Assembly (NCBI RefSeq): GCF_042675915.1
Contig: NZ_JBHTKL010000006.1
Location: 186,001 to 250,000 of the forward strand
Length of the DNA: 64,000 bases
Source of the DNA: Thalassobacillus_A hwangdonensis
GTDB lineage: Bacteria > Bacillota > Bacilli > Bacillales > Halobacillaceae
Reading direction: 5' to 3'
The stretch's first letter is position 1. Each line of letters starts with the position of its first letter. The notes beneath the pieces are model-generated. The model saw nothing but the letters and a program-made list of their open reading frames with translations, ran no database searches and was not told where the DNA came from. This document shows positions 47,973 to 56,784 of this stretch, piece by piece. The translations under genes were made by a program, and so were the position numbers.

Positions 47973-48989
47973 CTATTCTAAAAACTCATCTTCAATCGTT
48001 TTCACCATATCGAATGGATCGACTTCATTATTACATGCAGCAATAATTTTCAGATCTTTCTCAGGATAGTAGGAAGCTCGAAAACGCACGCCCGGGTCGA
48101 ATCCCATGACATGGTATTTATATATACCTCTCTCACCCTCGTTCATCCACATTCCGTATCCGTAACGGAGGAAGTTATTGACTTCCATGTAGGGCTGCAG
48201 CATCTGATCGGTCACGCTTTTACTGATCAGCTTGTAACTGAATAACGCTTCCCACACCTTCACCATATCCGGAGCGGTCACATATGCGCCGCCGTCCGGA
48301 CCGCCTTTGATCGGAATGGAAAAGATGTTCGTCTTCCACGTACCTTCTTCCTTATCCTCGATGTAGCCGAGTGCCGTGTTTTCAGGCAAGCAATCCGAGG
48401 AGAAATACCCGGAATCCACCATGCCGCATTCTTTAAATACTTTTTCCTCTATGTAGTCGGTAAAATTCATCCCGCTGAGCTGCTGGATGACTAATCCAAG
48501 CAATATGTATCCAGCATTGTTGTAATGGAATCGCTCACCTGGATGGAAGAGCATGTTCCCATCCTGGAACATAGGTAGAAAATCTTCCGGCTTGGTTATC
48601 GTATAAACAGGCCGCGTTTTCCAGAGATCCTCATAATCATTCATGACTTCCTCATCAAAGTAATCTGGCACACCTGACGTATGCGTCAACAAATGGTGAA
48701 TCGTCACACGATCATCGAAATTCGGAAAAGATAGTTCCAAACAGTCTTTCAGCTTTGTATCAAACGTCAGCAGCCCTTGATCCACCAGCTGTGCAATGCC
48801 GATTGCGGTAAACAATTTACAACCAGAAGCAACTCCGAATCTCGTATGGAGGTTGTTCTCTATCTTTTCCGCTTTATTTGCAAATCCATAAGACATTTCT
48901 AACCGGACTTCATCGCCCTGCTTGACCAACAGGGTACCTGAGACGCCCTGTTCATTAGCCAAACCGTCTATTGTTTCTTTAACATCCAT
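47973..48989 (-). CDS. Serine hydrolase (class C beta-lactamase / PBP-like fold), cytoplasmic
   Basis: Protein of 338 aa lacking a signal peptide. The nucleophile SxxK is in GVASGCKLFTAIG (residue about 56), the YxN is FHYNNAGYILLG, and HVMGFDPG stands where KTG/HxG lies. LLTHTSGVPDYFDEE is the usual helper motif. Cytoplasmic members are esterases or D-aminopeptidases more often than beta-lactamases. Substrate unknown. Confidence 0.87.
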   Translation of the reverse strand: MDVKETIDGLANEQGVSGTLLVKQGDEVRLEMSYGFANKAEKIENNLHTRFGVASGCKLFTAIGIAQLVDQGLLTFDTKLKDCLELSFPNFDDRVTIHHLLTHTSGVPDYFDEEVMNDYEDLWKTRPVYTITKPEDFLPMFQDGNMLFHPGERFHYNNAGYILLGLVIQQLSGMNFTDYIEEKVFKECGMVDSGYFSSDCLPENTALGYIEDKEEGTWKTNIFSIPIKGGPDGGAYVTAPDMVKVWEALFSYKLISKSVTDQMLQPYMEVNNFLRYGYGMWMNEGERGIYKYHVMGFDPGVRFRASYYPEKDLKIIAACNNEVDPFDMVKTIEDEFLE

Positions 48990-49047
48990 AATATCACCTT
49001 TTCTTAGAACCTAGTTCGGATAGGACCGTATCACATGAGGTCCTCGA

Positions 49048-49302
49048 TCAATTCAATCCATAAAATACAAGCATCCCTGCTTCTAACAATACTAAACTCA
49101 CCATTACGAATTTAGCCCCTTGCTTCAAACGGAAATACAAGAGCACCAGTGCAAAATAGATGATCACAGTTGTCACGATAAAAATGATCAAGCTGGCAGC
49201 AGTTCCTTCATGTGCGTAATAGTTATAATTCATAATTGCATAGATTGAAAGAGATAAGCCGTAGATCAATCCGAGCAAATAAAAAAACTTTTCACCTTCC
49301 AT
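49048..49302 (-). CDS. Small membrane protein, 84 aa
   Basis: Three hydrophobic helices (residues 6-25, 35-58, 63-82), few charges. ATG 49302 follows GAGAGGTG at 4 nt; another ATG two codons earlier overlaps the site. No family recognised. It lies 39 bp downstream of the nucleotidyltransferase gene and may belong to the same transcript. Confidence 0.65.
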   Translation of the reverse strand: MEGEKFFYLLGLIYGLSLSIYAIMNYNYYAHEGTAASLIIFIVTTVIIYFALVLLYFRLKQGAKFVMVSLVLLEAGMLVFYGLN

Positions 49303-49341
49303 TAGCACCTCTCCCTTTCATCCAGTAAGTGATCGAAACAG

Positions 49342-49956
49342 TTATAACCTCTCAAGGTATCGGAGCAGCGCTTCCACCTCTTCTTCTCCAGCACCGGGTT
49401 GATAGACAGTAGCAAACCTCTCGTATGCTTCAGAATCATGCTCCTCCAACCAAAGGAAAGACTTCTTCGGACCTCTAAACCATTCCCCTTTAAACTCGAA
49501 ATATAATTCCAAAGCATCCTTCAGCATCCAGTGTAACCGGTAGTTACCTTCCAAATCCCCTTTTTGTGAGCGTCTGTACATCTTCCACAGCCAACTTTTT
49601 AAAAAGCTCTTTTCTTCTTCAGGCATTTGCACAGGCCCCTTTTGGTAAAGCTGTTCCACCTCATGAAGAAATTCCCCGGCAAGTCCTTTCTGATCAAGCA
49701 GCACCTTTCCACCGTTCACTCGTAAAAATTGGTCAGGCTGCTTCAGCTTTTCAGAACCATAGACCCAAACATCCAACTGCTTGCCATTAAAATAAGCTAC
49801 ATCGTTCTTCTCCGCTGTACGTTCCGCAAAGCATAGGAGATCAATATCACTTTCTTCGGTGTAATCCCCGCTACTGTAGGACCCATACAGAATAATCGTA
49901 TGACAATCGTAGCTTTCTATTAAGTAATCTTTAATTTCTACCAATAGTTGTTCCAA
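49342..49956 (-). CDS. Nucleotidyltransferase-domain protein (MNT type)
   Basis: Protein of 204 aa. ILYGSYSSGDYTEESDIDLLCFAE (residues 22-45) is the GS-x-xSDIDL catalytic signature with both metal-binding Asp residues, and a third acidic residue lies in QLDVWVY. The C-terminal half is helical (HEPN-like). Related proteins modify antibiotics, toxins or tRNA; there is no paired HEPN toxin gene. Activity is inferred only from the motif. Confidence 0.85.
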   Translation of the reverse strand: MEQLLVEIKDYLIESYDCHTIILYGSYSSGDYTEESDIDLLCFAERTAEKNDVAYFNGKQLDVWVYGSEKLKQPDQFLRVNGGKVLLDQKGLAGEFLHEVEQLYQKGPVQMPEEEKSFLKSWLWKMYRRSQKGDLEGNYRLHWMLKDALELYFEFKGEWFRGPKKSFLWLEEHDSEAYERFATVYQPGAGEEEVEALLRYLERL

Positions 49957-49973
49957 AACTAATCTCTCCTAAA

Positions 49974-50384
49974 TTAGAAGTGAAGTTTTAACCACCAACG
50001 ATCTTCAAGATCCAAGACGATATCCGTTACTCGTTGCCTGATGACAAGCTGAGCTTTACGGGCGCGAATATCCAATTCACTTAAGTCTTCAGCCTGGACC
50101 TCCCATGGCAATCCAATTTCTTGTTCAAGCTTGGCCACTGTCTGCTTGACCCACTGTTCATGCCTGTGATAGAAATCAATTGCACACTGTTCATTCACAT
50201 AAGGCTCGGGGGTACCGTAATTCAATTTATGAAGCCAATCGACAAGTCCATCTTCCCCGATTTCAGATGCTTTTTTCCTGAATAGATGTAACCACTCATG
50301 AATCACTTGCTGATCAATACCCACTTTAACCATCTGTTCATTTAACTGACTCCATAGATCCTCATTCGAACTGTGCTTTCCCAC
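49974..50384 (-). CDS. Hypothetical protein, 136 aa
   Basis: Soluble, largely helical protein (MGKHSSNEDLWSQLNEQMVK...) rich in Trp, His and acidic residues. No motif is recognised. It ends 17 bp before the nucleotidyltransferase start and follows the zinc-finger gene closely, so it belongs to the same minus-strand cluster. Confidence 0.65.
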   Translation of the reverse strand: MGKHSSNEDLWSQLNEQMVKVGIDQQVIHEWLHLFRKKASEIGEDGLVDWLHKLNYGTPEPYVNEQCAIDFYHRHEQWVKQTVAKLEQEIGLPWEVQAEDLSELDIRARKAQLVIRQRVTDIVLDLEDRWWLKLHF

Positions 50385-50400
50385 AATTGCTCACACCTCT

Positions 50401-50700
50401 CTACCAGATGAATTCTTCTTCATTTTTCAATTGATAAAAGTAGGGCAGCACTGCCATACCTGCTACAAACAGCACTATACAGATAGCTAAAAAGATAGGA
50501 AGTGACCAATCTAGCAGCGTCGCTAAATACAGTGGGATCGGTGGAATGAAAGCCAGCATACTCTGTCGTTTCTTCGATTTCGCAGACAGGTATTGGGTCT
50601 TCCCACAATAGGGACAATTCATTTTATTCTTGAATTGGACAGGCTTGAAAAAGGTATCTTTCATCGTCCATTTTCGCTTGCAGTGTGCACAATGAGGCAT
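50401..50700 (-). CDS. TIGR04104-type zinc-finger membrane protein
   Basis: Protein of 99 aa. Two CxxC pairs (MPHCAHCKRKW, NCPYCGKTQYL) form a zinc ribbon at residues 4-36, followed by two membrane helices (about 50-90). This is the architecture of a small Bacillales family named TIGR04104, function unknown. Confidence 0.83.
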   Translation of the reverse strand: MPHCAHCKRKWTMKDTFFKPVQFKNKMNCPYCGKTQYLSAKSKKRQSMLAFIPPIPLYLATLLDWSLPIFLAICIVLFVAGMAVLPYFYQLKNEEEFIW

Positions 50701-50721
50701 GATAGGTAGACCCTCCCTGAT

Positions 50722-50907
50722 TTAAAACTCACTGACTTTCTTATGTAGAATCACAGTAAAGCGATCATTTCCCAGGGGTACAACCTGATGAATCTGAATA
50801 TTGTAGGATCCAGTTTCTTCGCGCTTCTGGTCAATCAATGCTTCCAGGAATCCGGCCATTGATTCGTCCTGATTGATCACTACATCTATAAACTCTTGTT
50901 CGTCCAT
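50722..50907 (-). CDS. Small hypothetical protein, 61 aa
   Basis: MDEQEFIDVVINQDESMAGF with a predicted helix-strand-strand ending in YNIQIHQVVPLGNDRFTVIL. AAAGGGAG is a clear ribosome site. It is 22 bp upstream of the zinc-finger gene and co-directional. The shape recalls small sporulation proteins but no family is identified. Confidence 0.65.
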   Translation of the reverse strand: MDEQEFIDVVINQDESMAGFLEALIDQKREETGSYNIQIHQVVPLGNDRFTVILHKKVSEF

Positions 50908-51050
50908 GATTTCAGCTCCCTTTCGTTTCTATCTTTTTCTACGTACTAACCTGCCTAATCGTTTCATAATAATAAAAAATAGGCTTGAGCGGTTTAACTT
51001 CATTGGATTTCGGTTATAAGAATAGGATAGGATAGAGAGGGGTAAGAGAA

Positions 51051-51410
51051 ATGTCTGTAGTATTAAAACGTATTTATGATGAAGATCAGGAGACTGGTGG
51101 TTATCGTGTATTGGTAGACGGTATCTGGCCAAGAGGCATCAAGAAAGAGGATGCAAACCTGGATGAATGGATGGACGGAATCAGTCCAAGTAAAGAACTG
51201 CACCAATGGTTCAATCATGACCCTGAAAAATTCGAGGAATTCAAGAAGCTTTATACAGAACAAATCGAAGAATCCAAAGAACGTAAAAAGCTGTTGGATA
51301 AACTGATCGAGAAAGCTGACGGCAATCGGGTAGTGCTTTTGTTCGGAGCAAAAGATGAAGAGCATAACCAGGCGGTTGTAATTAAAGAACTGATGGAAAA
51401 GAAAGGCTAG
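51051..51410 (+). CDS. DUF488 family protein (YeaO-like)
   Basis: Protein of 119 aa starting VVLKRIYDEDQETGGYRVLVDGIWPRGIKKEDANLDEWMDGISPS, the standard DUF488 opening; LHQWFNHDPEKFEEFKKLY and VVLLFGAKDEEHNQAVV complete the domain. The family is widespread and of unknown function. AGAGGGGTAAG ribosome site. Terminator overlaps the stop. Confidence 0.92.
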   Translation: MSVVLKRIYDEDQETGGYRVLVDGIWPRGIKKEDANLDEWMDGISPSKELHQWFNHDPEKFEEFKKLYTEQIEESKERKKLLDKLIEKADGNRVVLLFGAKDEEHNQAVVIKELMEKKG

Positions 51411-51436
51411 AGATGATCTCTAGCCTATTTATTTTT
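51405..51436 (+). terminator. Intrinsic terminator of the DUF488 gene
   Basis: GGCTAGAGA / TCTCTAGCC stem followed by TATTTATTTTTG. Confidence 0.75.
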
Positions 51437-51439
51437 GTG

Positions 51440-51970
51440 TTAAATGATGTTTCTTTCCTTTCCGAATTCCAACAGTGACTCATATGGATCTCCTGATAAA
51501 CTTAACAAATCACAGAAAGCCGCTTCTGTCGACAGACCCCTCCGTTTGAGTTGAATCACCTTCTGTTTACTCACAATTTCTTTTTTCAACAGGTCATATT
51601 CAATCACCATGTGAAGGTAGGCATTTTGCTTGTGAGTCGGAACAGATTGTCCAAACAATTCAAAGGGGATAGTTTTGTAGTTGAAATTAGCCTTAACCAC
51701 TTTATTTCCTCGTAACCTTTTACTTTTCAATCGAAATTGAGTCTGATCACCATATAAACTCCTTATCTTATCTGAAAAGTGTTCAAGATTATCAACTCCC
51801 ATGATGATATCAACATCAGAGTTTCCTAGATAAATATCAATCGGAACCGTACCACATACCACTGGACGGAACACCGTTAACTCATCCATAATATTCAATT
51901 GTTGAATGCAATCATACACTTGTTTTTGAAATGCATCTCCATTCTTCAGCAATATCATCGAATCAAGCAT
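51440..51970 (-). CDS. DUF4269 protein (nucleotidyltransferase fold)
   Basis: Protein of 176 aa. CGTVPIDIYLGNSDVDIIMG (residues 39-58) resembles the GT-x-SDVDI core of nucleotidyltransferases, and NYKTIPFELFGQSVPTHKQNAYLHMVIEYDLL is characteristic of DUF4269. Activity is untested. The gene lies 12 bp downstream of the serine-hydrolase gene. Confidence 0.83.
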   Translation of the reverse strand: MLDSMILLKNGDAFQKQVYDCIQQLNIMDELTVFRPVVCGTVPIDIYLGNSDVDIIMGVDNLEHFSDKIRSLYGDQTQFRLKSKRLRGNKVVKANFNYKTIPFELFGQSVPTHKQNAYLHMVIEYDLLKKEIVSKQKVIQLKRRGLSTEAAFCDLLSLSGDPYESLLEFGKERNII

Positions 51971-51982
51971 AACCGCACCTCT

Positions 51983-53422
51983 TCATGAAGCTTCACTTAA
52001 CAGTTTCCTGGATTTTCGCTTTTTAAACAATACAGCAGTAGATGCCAGTCCATGAGCCAAGAATATCCCGATCGTGACATACACCAATAGCGCTATATCA
52101 GGCGCAAAGGCTTGGATAGTATGCCATGGAGATCCGAAGGTTTGCACGAGAACAGGAATAAGTGAAACTGCCAGTACGATAGAAAGCACCGAGATCGCAA
52201 TTCTCCCTTTAAAGAACCTTACACCCTTTTTAACCCCTCGAATCACATCCCATAAAGCCACGGCTCCAATTCCTATCGTTACAAACAATACGATCCATCT
52301 CATAGAATCAGCAGTCTTCGGCAACGGAGGAGCTTCCTGATTTTCCACAATCGATCGGATTCCTTCCTTCATATGGATCGTATTCATCACTTCTGAAAAG
52401 TTATTTTTATTCGTCATTAGAGTAAAAGCATATCCATTATCCGGGTGAACAAAAAGTTCCGTTCTCGAATCTGGTGTTTCTCCACCGTGATAGTAGTACG
52501 CGTCATCTTCATTCGTTGAAATCCGCCAGCCTAATCCATAATATTGATCCTCTTTACGATGTACGACCGGAGAAGTATATTCATTCCACAAGGGTTCTGG
52601 CAACACTGTTTCGTTCAATAAAGCTGTCATCAGCTTGACCATGTCGTCAGAAGTGGATGCTATGTATCCATATGGAGCACCACTGTCGTCATACCAGCCA
52701 TCACTTTTGACCGGGATGCCGAACCATGACTCGAAACCAGGTTGATAACCAACTGCCTGAGCTTCCTTATAAGAAGCCACTGTACGATTCATCTGGAGTT
52801 CACCGAATACCTCATCCTGCATGTAGGTGGAGAAGGTTTTGCCAGTGACTTCCTCTATCACTTTTCCAAGCAATAGATAGTTGGCTGCACTGTATTGGTG
52901 CACCTCACCAGTATCATAATTGGTCCCTATCGGCTGCAACTGCTCAACTGCCTCACTGATCGCTTGCTCTCCGCGCATATTCTTATCGGCTATCTTCAAT
53001 CCATCATAGGAGGTAATCCCACTTGTATGAGCCAACAAGTCTTTTACTGTAATCTCTGAATCTTGAACGTCGGTGAAGTCCACATCTATGTAGTGATCAA
53101 TCGTTGCATTCAAGTCGACCTTGCCGTCTTCAACTAATTTCATCACAGCTAGACTCGTCAGCGGTTTACTAACAGAGCCGATTGTAAATAACGTATCGTT
53201 TTCCACCTTATCCCCTTCCTGCTCGACACCGAATGCTTCCTGAAAAACTACCTCCCCATCTTTCACTATTCCTAATGTCGCCCCTGGAATTTGATAAAGT
53301 TCCATCGCTTCTTCCATATAAGTGTGAAGCATTTCCTTTTGGTCTGACGTTAGTTCTGCATAGCTTGTTGAAGGCAGCATCAATGCAAGTAACAGAATTG
53401 TACTAACCAATATCCTTTTCAT
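51983..53422 (-). CDS. Exported serine hydrolase (beta-lactamase fold) with C-terminal membrane domain
   Basis: Protein of 479 aa. A signal peptide (residues 1-22, ending TSYA-EL) is followed by a beta-lactamase-fold domain: SxxK in TIGSVSKPLTSLAVMK, LLAHTSGITSYDG, the Tyr motif QYSAANYLLLGKV and a YYYHGGETPDS motif near the third catalytic position. Three or four membrane helices occupy residues 375-465. Family members act on D-amino-acid peptides or lipids at the cell surface. A 22-bp palindrome upstream matches the one before the neighbouring tetR gene, so it is probably repressed by that regulator. Confidence 0.88.
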   Translation of the reverse strand: MKRILVSTILLLALMLPSTSYAELTSDQKEMLHTYMEEAMELYQIPGATLGIVKDGEVVFQEAFGVEQEGDKVENDTLFTIGSVSKPLTSLAVMKLVEDGKVDLNATIDHYIDVDFTDVQDSEITVKDLLAHTSGITSYDGLKIADKNMRGEQAISEAVEQLQPIGTNYDTGEVHQYSAANYLLLGKVIEEVTGKTFSTYMQDEVFGELQMNRTVASYKEAQAVGYQPGFESWFGIPVKSDGWYDDSGAPYGYIASTSDDMVKLMTALLNETVLPEPLWNEYTSPVVHRKEDQYYGLGWRISTNEDDAYYYHGGETPDSRTELFVHPDNGYAFTLMTNKNNFSEVMNTIHMKEGIRSIVENQEAPPLPKTADSMRWIVLFVTIGIGAVALWDVIRGVKKGVRFFKGRIAISVLSIVLAVSLIPVLVQTFGSPWHTIQAFAPDIALLVYVTIGIFLAHGLASTAVLFKKRKSRKLLSEAS

Positions 53423-53445
53423 TATTCATCCCCATTCCTTCCTGA

Positions 53446-53467
53446 AATTTGGTCATCTGACCAAATT
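53446..53467. promoter_or_regulatory. TetR-type operator upstream of the serine hydrolase
   Basis: Perfect inverted repeat of 10-bp arms AATTTGGTCA and TGACCAAATT with a 2-bp centre, 23 bp before the hydrolase start codon. Confidence 0.75.
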
Positions 53468-53482
53468 CACACAAAAAAATAT

Positions 53483-54037
53483 CTATTCCTTCAAATAGTT
53501 TTCCATCAGTTGATTCAACACGCCATATGCCTCATCCAAATCAAACGTATCGTCCATAATTTTCTGTAAAGCGAGTCCATCGAAACATGCCAACAGAATG
53601 CTTGCCAGCTGTTCTTCATCCCCTTTTTTCCCTCTTACTTGCTGCATAGGTATAGCAAGACTGTCCCTGCCAGACTTTAGTAGTGAACGGACCTCATGTT
53701 GGATGCTTTCATTCTTCAATCCCAATCCGTAGAGTTCATAACGCAATCGATACCAGTCAGGATCTTCCTCAGCCCTTGATTTAATTTCGTTCAACGTTTC
53801 TTTCATCGAAAGTTCCTGAGGTTTCCTCCCTTCATATTGCTTTTGGTACCTTCGTTGCACATGTTCCTGGACTTCCAGCAATAATTCCTCTTTACTCTTG
53901 AAATAATAATGAACCAATCCTGGAGTTATTTCTGCCTCTTTTGCTATATCTTTGATCGATGCATTCTTATATCCTTTTTTTGCAAAAACTTTATAGGCAG
54001 CGTCGATCAGAAGCTGTCGTTTATTTTCCTTACGCAT
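53483..54037 (-). CDS. TetR/AcrR family transcriptional regulator
   Basis: Regulator of 184 aa. N-terminal helix-turn-helix at residues 8-54: RQLLIDAAYKVFAKKGYKNASIKDIAKEAEITPGLVHYYFKSKEELL. The C-terminal ligand domain resembles the TetR_C_6 or BetI-like group but no ligand is evident. Its own promoter carries the ATTTGGT/ACCAAAT palindrome and the downstream hydrolase gene carries the matching site, so autorepression and repression of the hydrolase are likely. Confidence 0.93.
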   Translation of the reverse strand: MRKENKRQLLIDAAYKVFAKKGYKNASIKDIAKEAEITPGLVHYYFKSKEELLLEVQEHVQRRYQKQYEGRKPQELSMKETLNEIKSRAEEDPDWYRLRYELYGLGLKNESIQHEVRSLLKSGRDSLAIPMQQVRGKKGDEEQLASILLACFDGLALQKIMDDTFDLDEAYGVLNQLMENYLKE

Positions 54038-54052
54038 TTTTCCACCTCGATG

Positions 54053-54099
54053 ATTTGGTCATTCAACCAAATTATAATGGAATACTTTTACATTGTAAA
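54053..54099 (-). promoter_or_regulatory. tetR promoter overlapped by its operator
   Basis: Minus strand -35 TTTACA (54094-54099), 17-bp spacer, -10 TATAAT (54071-54076). The operator ATTTGGT...ACCAAAT (54053-54072) begins in the -10 and covers the transcription start. Confidence 0.8.
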
Positions 54100-54127
54100 T
54101 ATTACCTTATATTCCTCATCCTGAATC

Positions 54128-54679
54128 CTAGCTGAAAAGATCAATCAGTTGATCACTGTCCAAGACAGTAGCAAACTCATCGTGAAGTGTTGCTAAAGAC
54201 AAGTCATGGATCACCTGAGGGTCCAGATTATTCCCTTCCAGATCTTTCAATTCATATGCAGCTACAGCATCCTGGACAAGGTAGGTCTCATATCCAAGGT
54301 TCCCGCTCATCCGCGTTGTTGTTGATACACAATGAGGCGTTGTAAGCCCTACGATCACAACAATCTGAATTGATTTTGATTGTAAGTACTCATGTAAATC
54401 CGTCCCAATGAATGCACTATTGACTGTTTTCGTAATTACCTTTTCTCCAGACAATGGCGCCACGATGTCCTTGGGCTCAAACCCTTTCCCTTTATGATAG
54501 AAAACAGAAGAAGGATCCTCCGACATATGCTGGATATGGATGACTTCCCCATTCCTATCCCTGAAGAAATCCAACACTGTTCTCATTTTCTCCTCAGCAT
54601 CAGGGTTGTTTCGCTTTCCCCACCTTTTATCCTCAAAAGCTTTTTGTATATCTACTAGTATTAACGCTGTATTTTTCAA
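54128..54679 (-). CDS. Isochorismatase-family cysteine hydrolase
   Basis: Cytoplasmic hydrolase of 183 aa. The catalytic triad is visible: Asp in ALILVDIQKAF, Lys in VITKTVNSAF and Cys in GLTTPHCVSTTTRMSGNLGY. AVAAYE and LATLHDEFATVL complete the fold. Substrates in the family include nicotinamide, isochorismate and cysteine hydrolysis of amides. TTG 54679 has AAAGGGTGG upstream; the longer TTG start overlaps that site. Confidence 0.88.
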   Translation of the reverse strand: MKNTALILVDIQKAFEDKRWGKRNNPDAEEKMRTVLDFFRDRNGEVIHIQHMSEDPSSVFYHKGKGFEPKDIVAPLSGEKVITKTVNSAFIGTDLHEYLQSKSIQIVVIVGLTTPHCVSTTTRMSGNLGYETYLVQDAVAAYELKDLEGNNLDPQVIHDLSLATLHDEFATVLDSDQLIDLFS

Positions 54680-54820
54680 AAAAACCACCCTTTCCAACTA
54701 TCTATTTCTTTCTATTTCTTCTTTGCGAGTAAAAATTCCTTGTATTTACAAATTGTTTCGACAATTTGTGAAGGTTATGGGAAAATATGAAAGATATGTA
54801 AACGAAATTTGGAGGTATAT

Positions 54821-55237
54821 ATGAAAAAGTATATTGGATTATTTTTATTACTTGTTATTTTATCCGCATGCTCAGATGAGAGTAAGTCCTACACCATAGA
54901 AGATGCCGAAGAAAACGGGGATGTAGTGATTAAAGAAGATGGTAACACGGAAAACCTCGAGGAATTACTGAGCTTCATCGAAAATGTGGAAAAAGGAACG
55001 GAAGATGATGTGAGCATCGCTACATATAGAAGTGGGAAGCCGATGATGCAGGAGCTGATTTATGATGGTTCTTCCATCGAACTGACTACTGATACTCAAT
55101 CGCTTTCATGTGGACGGATTGTGGAACGAAGCGGGATCATTTCGCTACGTGAATGTGATGGAACTGAAGAAAATTTAGGAATTGCTCAAGTATCCGAATA
55201 TGAAATCAATCGAGTGAAAGCAAAAATGAAAGAATAA
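54821..55237 (+). CDS. Lipoprotein of the DUF4362 type
   Basis: Lipoprotein of 138 aa with lipobox LSAC (Cys at residue 17). The body GDVVIKEDGNTENLEELLSFIENVEKGTEDDVSIATYRSGKPMMQ matches the DUF4362 pattern of Bacillaceae; function unknown. GGAGG lies 5 nt before ATG 54821. Terminator directly after. Confidence 0.85.
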   Translation: MKKYIGLFLLLVILSACSDESKSYTIEDAEENGDVVIKEDGNTENLEELLSFIENVEKGTEDDVSIATYRSGKPMMQELIYDGSSIELTTDTQSLSCGRIVERSGIISLRECDGTEENLGIAQVSEYEINRVKAKMKE

Positions 55238-55262
55238 AAAAACGGCATCTGCCGTTTTTTTG
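55238..55262 (+). terminator. Intrinsic terminator of the DUF4362 gene
   Basis: AAAACGGCA / TGCCGTTTT stem with three further T. Confidence 0.85.
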
Positions 55263-55374
55263 ATGTGTTTTACTGGATTTGTAATACGTACCTTCGTCTA
55301 ATATAAGTCGATTTTAAAACGCTGCTACCAGCTATGATACACTCACTACTAAAGCTGAAACTACTGGAGGCATT

Positions 55375-55959
55375 ATGAAGAAATCTATGATTCTGGCATT
55401 GATACTTATCCAACTCATCTTTTTTGCGTTCCTTCCATTCTGGTTGGAATTGACCAGGTACCTTCATCCAGTTGTAATTGTTGTCGTGTGGATTTGCTAT
55501 TCCATTCTGACTCTATTTCTGATCAGCTTAATAACCCGGCAAACCATCCGTCTTCCGCGGAAGTTTTTACATATATCAATAATTGGCTATGCATTATTGC
55601 TGCTAATCTTACTCTTTTTCAGACCCAATGAACGTGCCTTTCTTTCTATCAATCTAATGCCATTCCGTACAATCTGGTTCTATCTTACCTTCGATGGCAA
55701 TGCACTCGTCGCTTTTTATAACCTGGCTGCCAACATAGGATTGTTCATCCCTTTTGGTGTGTATTACCGTTATATCACGAAAAATGCCAAACTTGTCTCA
55801 CTGGCTATCATAGTTGCGGCGGTGATATGTATCGTCGAGATTACCCAATTAGCAACAGGTCGAGGCAGCCTTGATATCGATGATCTCATTTTGAATGTGC
55901 TAGGTGCAGTGATTGGATTCGGGCTTTTTCCATTATCGAAAAAAGTGTTCAAGGTGTAA
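55375..55959 (+). CDS. VanZ family membrane protein
   Basis: Protein of 194 aa with five membrane segments. INLMPFRTIWFYL and YNLAANIGLFIPFGVYY followed by EITQLATGRGSLDIDDLILNVLGAVIGF are the VanZ signatures. VanZ relatives affect teicoplanin sensitivity or phospholipid handling, but mostly remain uncharacterised. ATG has GGAGG 4 nt upstream. Its end overlaps the convergent methyltransferase end by 11 nt. Confidence 0.9.
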   Translation: MKKSMILALILIQLIFFAFLPFWLELTRYLHPVVIVVVWICYSILTLFLISLITRQTIRLPRKFLHISIIGYALLLLILLFFRPNERAFLSINLMPFRTIWFYLTFDGNALVAFYNLAANIGLFIPFGVYYRYITKNAKLVSLAIIVAAVICIVEITQLATGRGSLDIDDLILNVLGAVIGFGLFPLSKKVFKV

Positions 55960-56749
55960 CCTTCATTGCCAGCTTGATCGAAACATTGATTGTCTCAGAA
56001 AATTCGCCAGAGGGATTCACGACCAGTAATGCAGCTCTAGCATTACGTTCGAATTCTTCTGCATGATTTCCTAAGAAACGTTTCGCTCCGTAGGATGTGG
56101 AATAGTGGTGACCGATGATGGAATCGACCGTCCACTTCTGCACATATTCCGCTAACTCCACCTTTTCATAGGTAAACTTCGAGTCATGGATGACGTCTTC
56201 GTGACTCTTGGTTGGGTGGCTGTATGTAGTAGTACCTGCTCGCCTCTCATTTCCATACCATTTTTCGACTGTTTCACGGAAACGCTGTTGCCATTCTGTT
56301 TCCTTTTTTTGTGGATCATAGTTATCGATAATCGCTGCCCCACCGCCAGGCTCGACGACTTCATAAAGTTCCTCCAGTACTTTGGAACGATCCATCCAGT
56401 GGAATGCCTTGGCAATTGTTACAAGGTTAAAAGACTCGCCCTTTCCTGCAACAATCTCCTCCGCGTCCCCCTTCAACCAAGTAATGTTTCCAATCGGTAA
56501 GGATCGGTGAATCCGTTCCGCCACCTGCAGCATCTCCTCATCAGCATCCACTCCAATGATTTCACTGCACCAATCAGCGAAACGAACTGTCAACTGGCCG
56601 GTCCCACATCCGAGGTCCATCATTCTCTGACTGCCATCGAGCGAAAAACGCTCGACCAAATACCTGATGAGTGAGGAAGGATACATTGGACGATAGGCTG
56701 CGTAATGATTAGCTGTTCCTTTGAATAATTCACTTCCGTAGTTCATCAC
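55949..56749 (-). CDS. Class I SAM-dependent methyltransferase
   Basis: Protein of 266 aa. FKGTANHYAAYRPMYP and MMDLGCGTGQLTVRFADWCSEIIGVDADEEML (motifs I and post-I) followed by WLKGDAEEI, LVTIAKAFHWMDR and GGGAAIIDNYDP define a Rossmann methyltransferase of the UbiE/trans-aconitate type. Substrate unknown. GGGGGGATAGTG ribosome site. Confidence 0.92.
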   Translation of the reverse strand: MMNYGSELFKGTANHYAAYRPMYPSSLIRYLVERFSLDGSQRMMDLGCGTGQLTVRFADWCSEIIGVDADEEMLQVAERIHRSLPIGNITWLKGDAEEIVAGKGESFNLVTIAKAFHWMDRSKVLEELYEVVEPGGGAAIIDNYDPQKKETEWQQRFRETVEKWYGNERRAGTTTYSHPTKSHEDVIHDSKFTYEKVELAEYVQKWTVDSIIGHHYSTSYGAKRFLGNHAEEFERNARAALLVVNPSGEFSETINVSIKLAMKVTP

Positions 56750-56784
56750 TATCCCCCCTGTTATTTCTTGTAACTATCACAATG

